Virus record (IMG/VR): IMGVR_UViG_3300048507_000465
Span: 1-64,000 of that record
Length of the DNA: 64,000 nt
Direction: 5' to 3' (one strand)
Source of the DNA: a virus
Part shown: in pieces, positions 21,204 to 29,486 of the stretch
Layout of the letters: each line of letters opens with the position of its first letter
Position numbering within the stretch: the stretch's first letter is position 1
Program-made: the position numbers and the translations under genes
Notes under the pieces: generated by a model
Told to the model about the DNA's origin: nothing
Database searches by the model: none
Seen by the model: only the letters and a program-made list of their open reading frames with translations

Positions 21204-22880
21204 ATGAAGTATATTCAAACTCTTACTGAAAAGGGAAAGCTTAAATGGCAAGACTCTGATGCGCCGGATGCTAATGGTAGATTTAAAGACTTAAGTCCTA
21301 AAGATCTAGCAGCATGGTTAATTAAAACCAGAAAGGGTGATATGAAAAAGATTAGTGGTTCACTAAGTCAACAAGTTGCATTTAATAAAAACGACGATCC
21401 TGAATACGCAAAGAAAATGGATAAGACTAGAACAGAAGTCTACAAGCAAATGGATAGAGAAGATCTATTAGAATCTGTCTTAAACGAAGAGGATTCATAT
21501 AACGATTATCCAGCTGCTGCAAAGAAGAATGCACAGATGGCTATTGATTGGAAAGAGAAGTATGGTAGAGATGAAGTACCTGCTGGGACTCCAGTTGGTT
21601 GGGCAAGAGCTCATCAATTAGCTAAAGGTGAAAAGATCTCAGCAGATACTGTAAAGAGAATGTCTGCATTTAATAGACACAGAAAAAATTCATCAATTGC
21701 ACCAGAACATAAAGACGAACCTTGGAAAGATAATGGCTATGTAGCTTGGTTAATCTGGGGTGGCGACGAAGGTGTTGATTGGGCAATTGAAAAATCAAAA
21801 GAAATAGACGCTATGAAAGAGTCAAAACAAATGAAGTACATTAAACCACTTAACGAAAGAGCTAAACACACATCAACTGATTTTTCTAAACCAGGTAACG
21901 ATGGTGATATTTACTTTTCAAAAAGAGAAGGTGACGCAGTCGGCGTTAGATTAGGAGATAAATTACAAATGATTTATGTTTTTCAAGAAGAACCTAAATT
22001 AGGAAGGATTCAAAAGTCAGATAAACGTTGGGAAAACATGGGTCCAGCTTCTGAAGAACTTTTAATTGATTTAAGAGGTAGAGAAGAAGGTAAAATCTTA
22101 TTTAAGTTTGTTTCTACACTTGAAGAATCAGTTAATGAAGGTAAGATGCCGAAGAAATATATTGGCAACGATGAGATAGTCTATCTTAAAACTAAAGAGG
22201 ATTCAAGAGGTGCTCATTACAACCTTTACTACAAAGGGCACGATATTGATAAAGGTGGTCGTAGGTTTGGTAGTGAAAAAGAGCTAGAAGATTTTGCAGC
22301 TAATTATATTTTATCTAACCAATTGTATAAGAAACTAAGGTATGAAGATTCAATACCTTTACCAGAGTCTGTTAATGAAAGTCTTGGTTCTTATGAATAT
22401 AATAAGTGGATTAAAGAGAATGGTAAAATTAAATACCCTAAATGGGTTACAGTAACTCGTAAAGAAATTATTAAAAAGGGATTAATGGATTCAGTATATG
22501 ATTCTGAATCTCACAACATGTCTATTTGGATTAACTCTTTAGGTAAGAATTTCTTTGTAATTAACGCTGACTCAAAGAAGAGAGAAAAAGAGTTTGGTAA
22601 AAACGGTTCTGCATTTATTAATGCATATTACAATGATATAACTGGATATACCGCTTTTGCATGGGAAGCTGCTACAATTTGCCTAGAACTTATTAAACAC
22701 ATAGAGGACAGAATTGCTAATGGGGAGGAATATGAACCGGCGTACTATTTAGCTAAAGAATATTTTAATAATTTTGGGATGGATACTAAAAGAAGTAGAG
22801 TATTTGATTCTACAGTTAAAAAGCTAAGTAATTATATGGCTGATAATAATCTTGATTCTATGGATTATATGAATAGGTAA
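21204..22880 (+). CDS. Multi-module internal virion protein with repeated leader-like segments, 558 aa
   Basis: Starts MKYIQTLTEKG. Leader-like segments recur inside: LLESVLNEE at 88-96, MKYIKPLNERA at 210-220, LEESVNEGK at 306-314 and LPESVNESL at 386-394. Module 96-205 carries a domain common in tailed-phage head genes (GTPVGWARAHQLAKG, DTVKRMSAF, DNGYVAWLIWGGDEG); I know the pattern but not its function. The segments separate at least four modules, as expected of a protein cut at several I/L-x-E or V-x-E sites by a prohead protease. No catalytic motif is seen. Alternatively the repeats may be gene-fusion scars. Confidence 0.6.
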   Translation: MKYIQTLTEKGKLKWQDSDAPDANGRFKDLSPKDLAAWLIKTRKGDMKKISGSLSQQVAFNKNDDPEYAKKMDKTRTEVYKQMDREDLLESVLNEEDSYNDYPAAAKKNAQMAIDWKEKYGRDEVPAGTPVGWARAHQLAKGEKISADTVKRMSAFNRHRKNSSIAPEHKDEPWKDNGYVAWLIWGGDEGVDWAIEKSKEIDAMKESKQMKYIKPLNERAKHTSTDFSKPGNDGDIYFSKREGDAVGVRLGDKLQMIYVFQEEPKLGRIQKSDKRWENMGPASEELLIDLRGREEGKILFKFVSTLEESVNEGKMPKKYIGNDEIVYLKTKEDSRGAHYNLYYKGHDIDKGGRRFGSEKELEDFAANYILSNQLYKKLRYEDSIPLPESVNESLGSYEYNKWIKENGKIKYPKWVTVTRKEIIKKGLMDSVYDSESHNMSIWINSLGKNFFVINADSKKREKEFGKNGSAFINAYYNDITGYTAFAWEAATICLELIKHIEDRIANGEEYEPAYYLAKEYFNNFGMDTKRSRVFDSTVKKLSNYMADNNLDSMDYMNR

Positions 22881-22901
22881 CATATAATAAAATATTAGCA
22901 A

Positions 22902-22910
22902 GATATATAA
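22902..22910 (+). promoter_or_regulatory. GATATATAA candidate late promoter
   Basis: Nine-base match to the recurring motif, 20 bases before the ATG at 22931 with an A-rich leader. Confidence 0.5.
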
Positions 22911-22930
22911 AAAAACAAAGAAATTAAAAT

Positions 22931-24187
22931 ATGGCTGTCGATCATACTAGAACTATAACTGTCACACCTGCTGGATCAAACTATACGGTAGTATCAGATG
23001 CTGCGATGGAATCTGGAGTTCAATGGGTTTCTACTACTAAAACTACTGATAATAATGGTGTTGCAGATGTTTGGACTATTACAATACAACAAAATACATC
23101 TAGTGGTAGAGTTGCTACAATTACAGCGACACATAGCAATAATAATACTGATACTATAACTGTTAACCAGGCTGGAGTTAATCCGGATAATACTGCTCCT
23201 GTTATTACATTACTAGGAGATAGTTCAATAAGTGTTGATGTTGGTGCGTCTGACTGGATCGACGATGGTGCTACCGCCGTTGATGAAACTGATGGAGATA
23301 TTTCTAATAATATACAAGTTGTAGATAATGTAGATCTTAACACAATAGGAGTTTATTCAGTTACATATAATGTAAATGATGCTGCCGGAAATCCTGCAGT
23401 AGAAGTTGTAAGAACTGTAAATGTTGTTGCTCAAACAATTGATGTACAATGGCAATTAATACCATTTAATTTAACTGGTGCATATATTAGCTTAACAGAT
23501 GGCGGAGCGGAGTGGCAAGGTAGTCCTAGTCAAACAACAAGCGTTGCAAGCGGGGGAAGTCATACACAGTTTTTTTATGCAGTTCCAAATAATGGAAAAG
23601 TATTTAATACTACGTCGGATGTTCAATTTCAATCAGGAGGTGCTCAGGTAAGTACTTTAAAAACTGCAAATGGAAGTATTAAAATAGAATTAATATTAAA
23701 CAATGTTACTTCAAATGTTGTATGGAGTGAAAATATTTCAGGTACTGCGTATACAATACCTACAGCGGGTGCTATGGCTTTTAGAGAATTAACAAGTTCA
23801 GGCGGTACAAGTGTCGGAACTTATACTGGAGGTCAAGTTACTAATAGTGTTAGAAATTATCAATGGATTAATAATACAGGTACTGAAAATAATAATCAAG
23901 CTTTATTGATTAATCTAGAAGATGCTGGTGGAATTGATTTAACATGGGATCCTACAGAAACTAATGCACATAATTTAGCAGGATATGTTTATCTATCAAC
24001 AAGCGCAGATGGTAGTACTGTTGATAATTCTACTATTTTAAATACTAATGAATGGATTCATAATGTTAGTTTAAGTAATTCAGATGGAACTAATTCTACT
24101 GGAGACTTTCATGCCTCGTTTATTTTTGACGATGGTGATGATGGAACTATAAATCCAAATAACCAAACATTAAATAATCAAAATTAA
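22931..24187 (+). CDS. Surface adhesin-like protein: BACON-like and DUF5011-like Ig domains, 418 aa
   Basis: Residues about 5-92 resemble a BACON domain (VWTITIQQNTSSGRVATITA, DTITVNQAG). Residues 94-168 form a DUF5011-type Ig-like domain (PVITLLGDSSISVDVG, GDISNNIQVVDNVDLN, GVYSVTYNVNDAAGN). The C-terminal 250 residues are Ser/Thr/Asn-rich beta structure ending in DDGDDGTINPN. No signal peptide, so it is likely displayed on the virion (head decoration or fibre) and binds host glycans. Ig-like and BACON domains are common in phages of Bacteroidota. Related DUF5011 sequence occurs in the giant protein at 56203. Confidence 0.7.
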   Translation: MAVDHTRTITVTPAGSNYTVVSDAAMESGVQWVSTTKTTDNNGVADVWTITIQQNTSSGRVATITATHSNNNTDTITVNQAGVNPDNTAPVITLLGDSSISVDVGASDWIDDGATAVDETDGDISNNIQVVDNVDLNTIGVYSVTYNVNDAAGNPAVEVVRTVNVVAQTIDVQWQLIPFNLTGAYISLTDGGAEWQGSPSQTTSVASGGSHTQFFYAVPNNGKVFNTTSDVQFQSGGAQVSTLKTANGSIKIELILNNVTSNVVWSENISGTAYTIPTAGAMAFRELTSSGGTSVGTYTGGQVTNSVRNYQWINNTGTENNNQALLINLEDAGGIDLTWDPTETNAHNLAGYVYLSTSADGSTVDNSTILNTNEWIHNVSLSNSDGTNSTGDFHASFIFDDGDDGTINPNNQTLNNQN

Positions 24188-24193
24188 AAGAAA

Positions 24194-24931
24194 ATGGTAC
24201 AGGACGAAATAATAAGTGGACCAGTAACAACCCAATCAACCATTAGCTACTCCCCATCATATACTTTATCATATGATGCTAATGGCGGTACTGGCTCTAT
24301 GGTTACACAAAGTGGTTCTAACCAGTATACCATCCATAATAGTTTTGGTTTTACTAGAAGTGGATACGTTCCTCAAAATATAGCATTTAATACTTCCGGA
24401 GCTGGTACTGGAACAAGTTATGATTTAGGTGATTCTATTACTCTAACAGGAAATACTACACTATATGCACAGTGGACTTTAACTGGAGGATCAAGTTCTT
24501 CAGGTGGAGATACATTTTACATATGCGTAACTCACCCCCTAGATGCTACTAAAAAAACTATTGTAGCATATACGACTCCTGTAATAGCTACAAACTTAAA
24601 CTTTGCTTTTACTACAGCATCTCCTCAGAATGTAAGTAATAGCGCAGGCTCATTAACTCTGCAATTTAGTGCAGATTCTGCTCCTGCTATTGGAGATTTT
24701 AGTTCTACTGGTAGTTGGTTAACTATAGATCCTGCTACATATACGTTCTCTTCAGGAAGTGGATCGTTTAATGTTTCTTATGGCTCAAATTCTAGTTTAT
24801 CAGGTGCGAGTAGTAGGAATAGTACTATATCCTATAATAATGTTTCTAATATCGGTACTTCGTCAGTGTTAGTTACACAAGCGGGGAATGTGGGTACCTA
24901 CAATCCAAATGAAAATGCCGGATTTGGCTAA
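24194..24931 (+). CDS. Surface protein: Listeria-Bacteroides repeat and BACON-like domain, 245 aa
   Basis: Residues about 23-95 contain YTLSYDANGGTGSM and NTTLYAQWTL, the signature of the Listeria-Bacteroides (InlB B-type) repeat. Residues 135-235 look like another BACON-like domain (GSWLTIDPATYTFSSGSGSF, SVLVTQAG). Starts six bases after the previous gene. It probably forms a surface complex with that protein. A bacterial-type adhesion repeat on a phage protein suggests gene exchange with hosts. Confidence 0.7.
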   Translation: MVQDEIISGPVTTQSTISYSPSYTLSYDANGGTGSMVTQSGSNQYTIHNSFGFTRSGYVPQNIAFNTSGAGTGTSYDLGDSITLTGNTTLYAQWTLTGGSSSSGGDTFYICVTHPLDATKKTIVAYTTPVIATNLNFAFTTASPQNVSNSAGSLTLQFSADSAPAIGDFSSTGSWLTIDPATYTFSSGSGSFNVSYGSNSSLSGASSRNSTISYNNVSNIGTSSVLVTQAGNVGTYNPNENAGFG

Positions 24932-24974
24932 GCCGGGTGGATAATAATTATATTAATAAATAAAAACAAATAAA

Positions 24975-25598
24975 ATGGCAAAAAAAATACTATCATTCGA
25001 AGAATACGCTGCAAAAATAAATGCACCTAACGTTTCTGAAGAAGAAAACGAAGAGTGCCCGTGTGGTACTGATGAAGAAGGTAACTGTTTAGAATGTGAA
25101 GAAGGAACAGAAAAACCAGCTGAAGAAATAGAAGACGAAGAAGTTGAGTCTGAAGAAGACGAAGAAGTTGAGTCTGGAGAAGACGACGATGACGACGATG
25201 ACGATGATGAAGAAGACGATGATGACGATGACGACGACGATGATGATGACGATGATGACGATGATGAGTCTGAAGAAGTTGAAGTAGAAGATGCTGGAGA
25301 AACAGAAGCCCCGGTAACTGTAGAAGAGATGTTATCTGAAGGTTACAAAAAAGTAGTTGAAGCTGCATGTGCTTACGAAAAAGACGAATACCAAGATCAT
25401 ACGTTAGAAATGTACATGAAAGAGAACGCTGCTCTAGTAGCAACTCTTGCTGCAAAAGCGATGGAAGAGGGTTATGGTGAAGCAAAAGAAACTGAACTAA
25501 CTCAAGAAATGTACGAAGCAGTATGTAACGAAATAAAAGATGCGTATTGTAAGAAAATTGAAGAGTTAAAAGAGACTTACGGTGCTGGAAAGGAATAA
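24975..25598 (+). CDS. Highly acidic poly-Asp protein, 207 aa
   Basis: The N-terminus MAKKILSFEEYAAKINAP resembles the leader set. A Cys cluster (Cys28, Cys30, Cys38, Cys41 in CPCGTDEEGNCLEC) could bind a metal ion. Residues about 70-97 are almost all Asp, and the net charge is extremely negative. A helical C-terminal domain follows (VTVEEMLSEGYKKVVEAACA). Acidic proteins with such leaders occur in T4-type prohead cores, so a scaffold or DNA-mimic role is possible. The GAY codon run at about 25183-25267 is a slippage-prone tract. Confidence 0.65.
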   Translation: MAKKILSFEEYAAKINAPNVSEEENEECPCGTDEEGNCLECEEGTEKPAEEIEDEEVESEEDEEVESGEDDDDDDDDDEEDDDDDDDDDDDDDDDDDESEEVEVEDAGETEAPVTVEEMLSEGYKKVVEAACAYEKDEYQDHTLEMYMKENAALVATLAAKAMEEGYGEAKETELTQEMYEAVCNEIKDAYCKKIEELKETYGAGKE

Positions 25599-25605
25599 TA
25601 CAACT

Positions 25606-26235
25606 ATGAAATTCATAAAATCAATTAACGAATTAAACGAAGCACGTCAAGCCCCTGCTAAAAAACTATTTAAGATGGTAGTTAAAGGTAGCACTTCTGA
25701 AATTGAAGGTCAAAAGATCTCTAAGGAAATGGCTCAAGCTGCATTAGACTGGTTTGATAGATCTACTTATGCTAGAAAATACGAAAAGCAGGTTAAGACT
25801 GCTGGTATGGGAGCTGTTGCTCCACTAATCTTTGGTGACTATTGGGGTATTAAGAAAACTATTCCTTCTAAACTTAAAGCAGAATTTAAAGAGCTACAAC
25901 AAGTATATAAAAGAGAAATGGCAGCTGAGTCAATTTTAACTGAGTCAGATGCAACTCCTACAATGTTATTAGCTCAAGAGATTGAAGGTGCTGAATACCA
26001 CATGGCTTTCTCAGACGGTGGTATTGGTGTAGATGCTAGATCGACTAAGAAGACTTGGGAAGATGGAGTACCGGTACTTAAGTATATTGCAAGAGCACCT
26101 AAGAAATCAGTAGAAATACCAAAGGGTAAATTTGAAGTAGTTATCGATGATAAATACGGATGGTACTACTGGGAGAACAAGGGTATCTGGTATGGAATGG
26201 AACAAGATGGAGAAGCACCTCCATTTGAGTATTAA
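25606..26235 (+). CDS. Hypothetical virion protein with MKFI leader, 209 aa
   Basis: I chose the ATG at 25606 because it gives the shared leader MKFIKSINELNEARQAP (I-N-E and L-N-E sites) and lies eight bases after the previous stop; an in-frame ATG at 25582 would overlap that gene. An internal AAESILTESDA at about residue 105 looks like a second processing site. The C-terminal domain has DDKYGWYYWENKGIWYGM. Family not recognised; likely an internal head protein. Confidence 0.6.
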   Translation: MKFIKSINELNEARQAPAKKLFKMVVKGSTSEIEGQKISKEMAQAALDWFDRSTYARKYEKQVKTAGMGAVAPLIFGDYWGIKKTIPSKLKAEFKELQQVYKREMAAESILTESDATPTMLLAQEIEGAEYHMAFSDGGIGVDARSTKKTWEDGVPVLKYIARAPKKSVEIPKGKFEVVIDDKYGWYYWENKGIWYGMEQDGEAPPFEY

Positions 26236-26252
26236 AAAAAAGAACCACTATT

Positions 26253-26318
26253 ATGAATTGCGAATGTCAAGTATGTAAGTGTGGAACGTCATGTAATTGC
26301 TCTTGTTGCGATTGCTAA
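26253..26318 (+). CDS. Tiny Cys-rich, metallothionein-like peptide, 21 aa
   Basis: A 21-codon frame encoding a peptide with nine Cys (positions 3, 5, 8, 10, 14, 16, 18, 19, 21) arranged as CxC, CxC, CxC and CC, the spacing seen in metallothioneins. It has a clean start and stop, lies 17 bases after the upstream gene, and is followed by a terminator. Chance occurrence of nine Cys codons in 21 is improbable in AT-rich DNA. It could bind Zn, Cu or other soft metals. Translation is not proven. Confidence 0.55.
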   Translation: MNCECQVCKCGTSCNCSCCDC

Positions 26319-26345
26319 GCAGGCACACATTTTAATAAACTTTTT

Positions 26346-26386
26346 AAAGAGTCTGTGTATAACAATAGTAACATAGACTCTTTTTT
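26346..26386 (+). terminator. Rho-independent-type terminator
   Basis: Stem AAAGAGTCT (26346-26354) with AGACTCTTT (26375-26383), 20-base loop, followed by a T run. It ends the unit with the poly-Asp and Cys-rich genes. Confidence 0.8.
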
Positions 26387-26388
26387 AT

Positions 26389-26895
26389 ATGCCTAGAATA
26401 CCAGTAGACTTAATTTATATGCAGATGGCTTATCAGATAGCCAAGCTATCCTATGCTAAACGTAGACGCGTTGGTTGTATTATCGTGAAAGATACACAAG
26501 TAATATCAACTGGATATAACGGTACGCCACATGGCTTTGAAAATGATTGTGAAGAAGTACAGGTAAGAGAGATAGAGAATGTTAATCATAAAAAAGTCTT
26601 AGAAGAAAAGGGCTATGAATGTGAAGACTCATGTTGTTCTAAAGAGGTAACTAAAAGAGAAGTCTTACATGCAGAATCAAATGCATTAGCGAAAGTAAGC
26701 AAATCAACACTATCTTCAGAAGGCGCAGATATGTATGTTACAACTTGCCCATGTTTTGATTGCGCAAAATTAATTATTCAAGCAGGTATTGCAAGAGTAT
26801 TCTATTCAGAAGACTATAGAGATATGGGAGGAGTAGAACTACTAGAACGTGCAGGTATTGAAGTAAAAGCAGTTATATGTTGGAACGCGGAATAG
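26389..26895 (+). CDS. dCMP deaminase
   Basis: A 168-residue zinc deaminase with HAE at His94/Glu96 (LHAESNAL) and PCxxC at Cys122/Cys125 (TTCPCFDCAK), plus RRRVGCIIV and STGYNGTPHGF, which mark the dCMP-specific family. It converts dCMP to dUMP for dTTP synthesis. An insert at 54-92 holds five Cys (DC, EC, SCC) and His67, which may bind an extra structural zinc as in T4 Cd. The helicase gene starts inside its last 19 bases. Confidence 0.92.
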   Translation: MPRIPVDLIYMQMAYQIAKLSYAKRRRVGCIIVKDTQVISTGYNGTPHGFENDCEEVQVREIENVNHKKVLEEKGYECEDSCCSKEVTKREVLHAESNALAKVSKSTLSSEGADMYVTTCPCFDCAKLIIQAGIARVFYSEDYRDMGGVELLERAGIEVKAVICWNAE

Positions 26896-28610
26896 CCGAA
26901 ATCATAAATGAGGCACTAGTCACAAATGTATTTGGCAAAGACTTTAAATTTAGAGAGGGTCAAAGAGAGGCTATTGAAGCTATTTGTAATCACTATCTCC
27001 AAGATCCAGAAGGGACTATTATCTTAGATGCCCCAACTGGAAGTGGTAAATCACTAATTGCTATGTGGTCCGCACACGTCTTAAAAGAACTTGGTAAAAG
27101 AGGTTATTTAGTAACCTCTGATCTAATGCTACAAGATCAGTATGAAGAAGACTTTAAAAGGCTAAAACTTAATTGGCCCAGTATAAGAGGAGTAGACAAC
27201 TATAATTGTAATGTAAACGATCTGCCATTCTCACTTGCTGATTGTAAGATGAAAGGTATTGGGTATGAAGCTGCTGAGAAACTTCCATGCTGGAATAACT
27301 GTGGGTATCTTCAGGGCAGAAAGCGCGCGAAGGAGCTACCTGTAGCTCTCTTCAACTATTCATATTATCTAATACAAAGGAATTATGTAGAGGATAAGAT
27401 GCAAGAACAAGACAGAGAGATACCATTTCCTATAAGAGACTTTGTATTCTTTGATGAAGCACATAAGGTAGACAGTATAGTACAATCACACTTTAGTCCT
27501 AGAATAGACAGAACAACTACAAAGATATTTAAAGAGGTAAACAAGTTTGTACAGAAGCAGGCCATTAGTGCTGCCTGGGTATCTGAGAACAGAATAGAAG
27601 ATATAGTCGACCGCTTAATGCGGGAAGACGATCACCAAGAGTTGATGAGGCACATCAGCGAGTTCAGAGGTATTGCCGTGGTTTACCGCAAGGTCAGATC
27701 GGCGGCCCTAAAACAAAGTAAGTCAAGGTTTAAAGGGGGAGATGTCCCTAAGGATTGGCAGACTTTTTTTGGACGAATGGATAGACTTAAAGATATATGG
27801 TGTAAGTTTGATGACTATTATGATATAATTAAAGAACTTGGTATGGACGCGATTGTTATTGATCGTAAAGAAACTGAAACTAAATTCTTATGTTTGGAAG
27901 AGGCAATGATGATTGATAAATTCTTACAAAAGAAAAGTGGCTTTAAAGTCTTTATGTCAGCGACTCTAGGGGATATTAGATCATTTGCAAAACATACTAG
28001 TATGGGAGCTGCAAAGGTTATTAGGATGAACAATAATTTTGATTACAAAAAATCCCCCGTGGTTTTCGTCAATAGGCACAAATTGTCTTTTAGAGAACGC
28101 GAACAAAATCTCCCCAAGGTCATAAAGGTTCTTGACAAGATCTTGGAGAAGCACAAAGGACAAAGTGGAATTATTCACGCCGGTTCCTATCAGTTCATGA
28201 ATGAAATAAATGCTCAGTCTAAACATAGTTTTAATTTCATAACCTATGATGTAGCCAAGGAGAGGCAAGGTGCAATTAGAAATTTTAACGAACAAGATGG
28301 TAAAATACTTGTAGGTCCTTCTCTGTTAGAAGGTTTAGACCTGAAAGATGACAAGTCCAGATTTCAGATCTTCTTTAAAGTACCATATCCATCATTGGGA
28401 GATCCACTCGTAAAGGCTAAAATGTCTGCATTCCCAGGATGGTATGATTGGAAAACAGGAATTGCAATACAACAAGGTGCAGGAAGATCGATTAGATCTA
28501 AAGACGATTGGGCAATAACATATATTTTAGACGCATGTTTTAGAAGTTTATCTAATAAAAAAGATTTCTTTCCACCGTCGTTTGAAGAAAGAATAAAAAC
28601 AATTTACTAA
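26877..28610 (+). CDS. DinG/Rad3-family DNA helicase (SF2)
   Basis: A 577-residue helicase. Walker A is DAPTGSGKS at 51-59, DEAH at 193-196, then motif III-like FMSATLG, motif V VGPSLLEGLDL and motif VI QQGAGRSIRS. Between motifs I and II lie Cys111, Cys123, Cys138 and Cys142, positioned like the Fe-S cluster ligands of XPD/DinG 5'-3' helicases. Probable role is DNA unwinding in replication, recombination or R-loop removal. It is coupled to dCMP deaminase by overlap and starts ATG-TTG-GAA. A T4 Dda or UvsW-type architecture is excluded by the Cys domain. Confidence 0.88.
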   Translation: MLERGIAEIINEALVTNVFGKDFKFREGQREAIEAICNHYLQDPEGTIILDAPTGSGKSLIAMWSAHVLKELGKRGYLVTSDLMLQDQYEEDFKRLKLNWPSIRGVDNYNCNVNDLPFSLADCKMKGIGYEAAEKLPCWNNCGYLQGRKRAKELPVALFNYSYYLIQRNYVEDKMQEQDREIPFPIRDFVFFDEAHKVDSIVQSHFSPRIDRTTTKIFKEVNKFVQKQAISAAWVSENRIEDIVDRLMREDDHQELMRHISEFRGIAVVYRKVRSAALKQSKSRFKGGDVPKDWQTFFGRMDRLKDIWCKFDDYYDIIKELGMDAIVIDRKETETKFLCLEEAMMIDKFLQKKSGFKVFMSATLGDIRSFAKHTSMGAAKVIRMNNNFDYKKSPVVFVNRHKLSFREREQNLPKVIKVLDKILEKHKGQSGIIHAGSYQFMNEINAQSKHSFNFITYDVAKERQGAIRNFNEQDGKILVGPSLLEGLDLKDDKSRFQIFFKVPYPSLGDPLVKAKMSAFPGWYDWKTGIAIQQGAGRSIRSKDDWAITYILDACFRSLSNKKDFFPPSFEERIKTIY

Positions 28611-28627
28611 TTTTAAATATAATAAAT

Positions 28628-28855
28628 ATGGGATTTAATAAATTACATATTCCAGATCTGGATTACTTAAAAGAATCTTTAAAATCAAAAGGTAACGATG
28701 AGTTTGTAGATTTTTGGAAAAGAAGATATATTAAGGCTGACGCTATTATAGGTCCGCCGGATTCACATGATTTTATTAAACAAATTCTAGATCGTGAGTA
28801 TAATTATAGAACAACTGGTCAAACTAGTATTGACTTTGATAAAGTTGATGAATAA
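28628..28855 (+). CDS. Hypothetical protein, 75 aa
   Basis: A small charged protein (LKESLKSKGNDEFVDFWKRR, DSHDFIKQILDREYNYR). It heads a run of five uncharacterised genes before the baseplate genes. No family is recognised. Confidence 0.55.
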   Translation: MGFNKLHIPDLDYLKESLKSKGNDEFVDFWKRRYIKADAIIGPPDSHDFIKQILDREYNYRTTGQTSIDFDKVDE

Positions 28856-28865
28856 AAATAAAAAT

Positions 28866-29486
28866 ATGGCAACAACAGAAACTAAACCAAAAATTTATGT
28901 TTGGTACAAAACTGAGAGAGCAGGTGATACTGTAACAGTAAAACAAACTGATGGAGACTTTACAATATTTACAGATGGTACAAGATGTAGAACTTCTTTA
29001 ATTAATGAAATGTTGATAGAGGCTAAAAGTGAAGCCAATGCACTGGATTTAGCACAACCCTTTCTTTCTTTTAATAAAGACAGTGGGCCAGGAGGTCCCA
29101 AAGAAACTAAGGCTATTCAAGAAATTGAAGAGGTAAATCCTTCTAAAGATACTCAACCTACTGCAGAAGTAAATGTAATGTTAGAGATGTTAAAGAAGAT
29201 TAGTGCTAAAAATACTATTACTATGCCACTTGAATTAAATATACCATCTAATGAAGTATATGATTTGTTTAAAGATCAGATGGATATTACAAAAGCAGAT
29301 TTAAATGAGCAGATTTTGGCGCTTATATTAAGCCAGATAAATAATTTACAAGAACAATTAAAGCCTCAAGCTGAGGAATTTATTAAAAACTACTATAATG
29401 GCAAAACAAACAGAAAAAACACTAACAGCAGAAGAAACTCAACAAATAGCGGAGGCGACGCAAGCGCCCCAGACATCACCTACTAG
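28866..29486 (+). CDS. Hypothetical protein, 206 aa
   Basis: Start at 28866 (MATTETKPKIYVWYK), 10 bases after the previous stop; an in-frame ATG at 28794 would run 62 bases into that gene. An N-terminal beta domain (VTVKQTDGDFTIFTDGTRCR) is followed by a helical C-terminal region (QILALILSQINNLQEQLKPQ). The last 89 bases overlap the next gene in another frame. It may be a tail or head completion protein by position; no family is recognised. Confidence 0.6.
   Translation: MATTETKPKIYVWYKTERAGDTVTVKQTDGDFTIFTDGTRCRTSLINEMLIEAKSEANALDLAQPFLSFNKDSGPGGPKETKAIQEIEEVNPSKDTQPTAEVNVMLEMLKKISAKNTITMPLELNIPSNEVYDLFKDQMDITKADLNEQILALILSQINNLQEQLKPQAEEFIKNYYNGKTNRKNTNSRRNSTNSGGDASAPDITY

Noticed and set aside
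24900-24945. Terminator after the gene at 24194
   Set aside because: GCCGG copies and GGCT/AGCC can pair only weakly and no T run follows.
25027-25485. 152-codon minus-strand frame over the poly-Asp gene
   Set aside because: A His/Leu/Arg-rich mirror of GAY repeats; the + strand protein has a leader, a start context and conserved neighbours.
25582-25605. Upstream start for the gene at 25606
   Set aside because: It overlaps the poly-Asp gene and hides the shared MKFI leader.
28794-28865. Upstream start for the gene at 28866
   Set aside because: It would overlap the previous gene by 62 bases and add a hydrophobic N-terminus that does not fit; the ATG at 28866 follows the stop cleanly.
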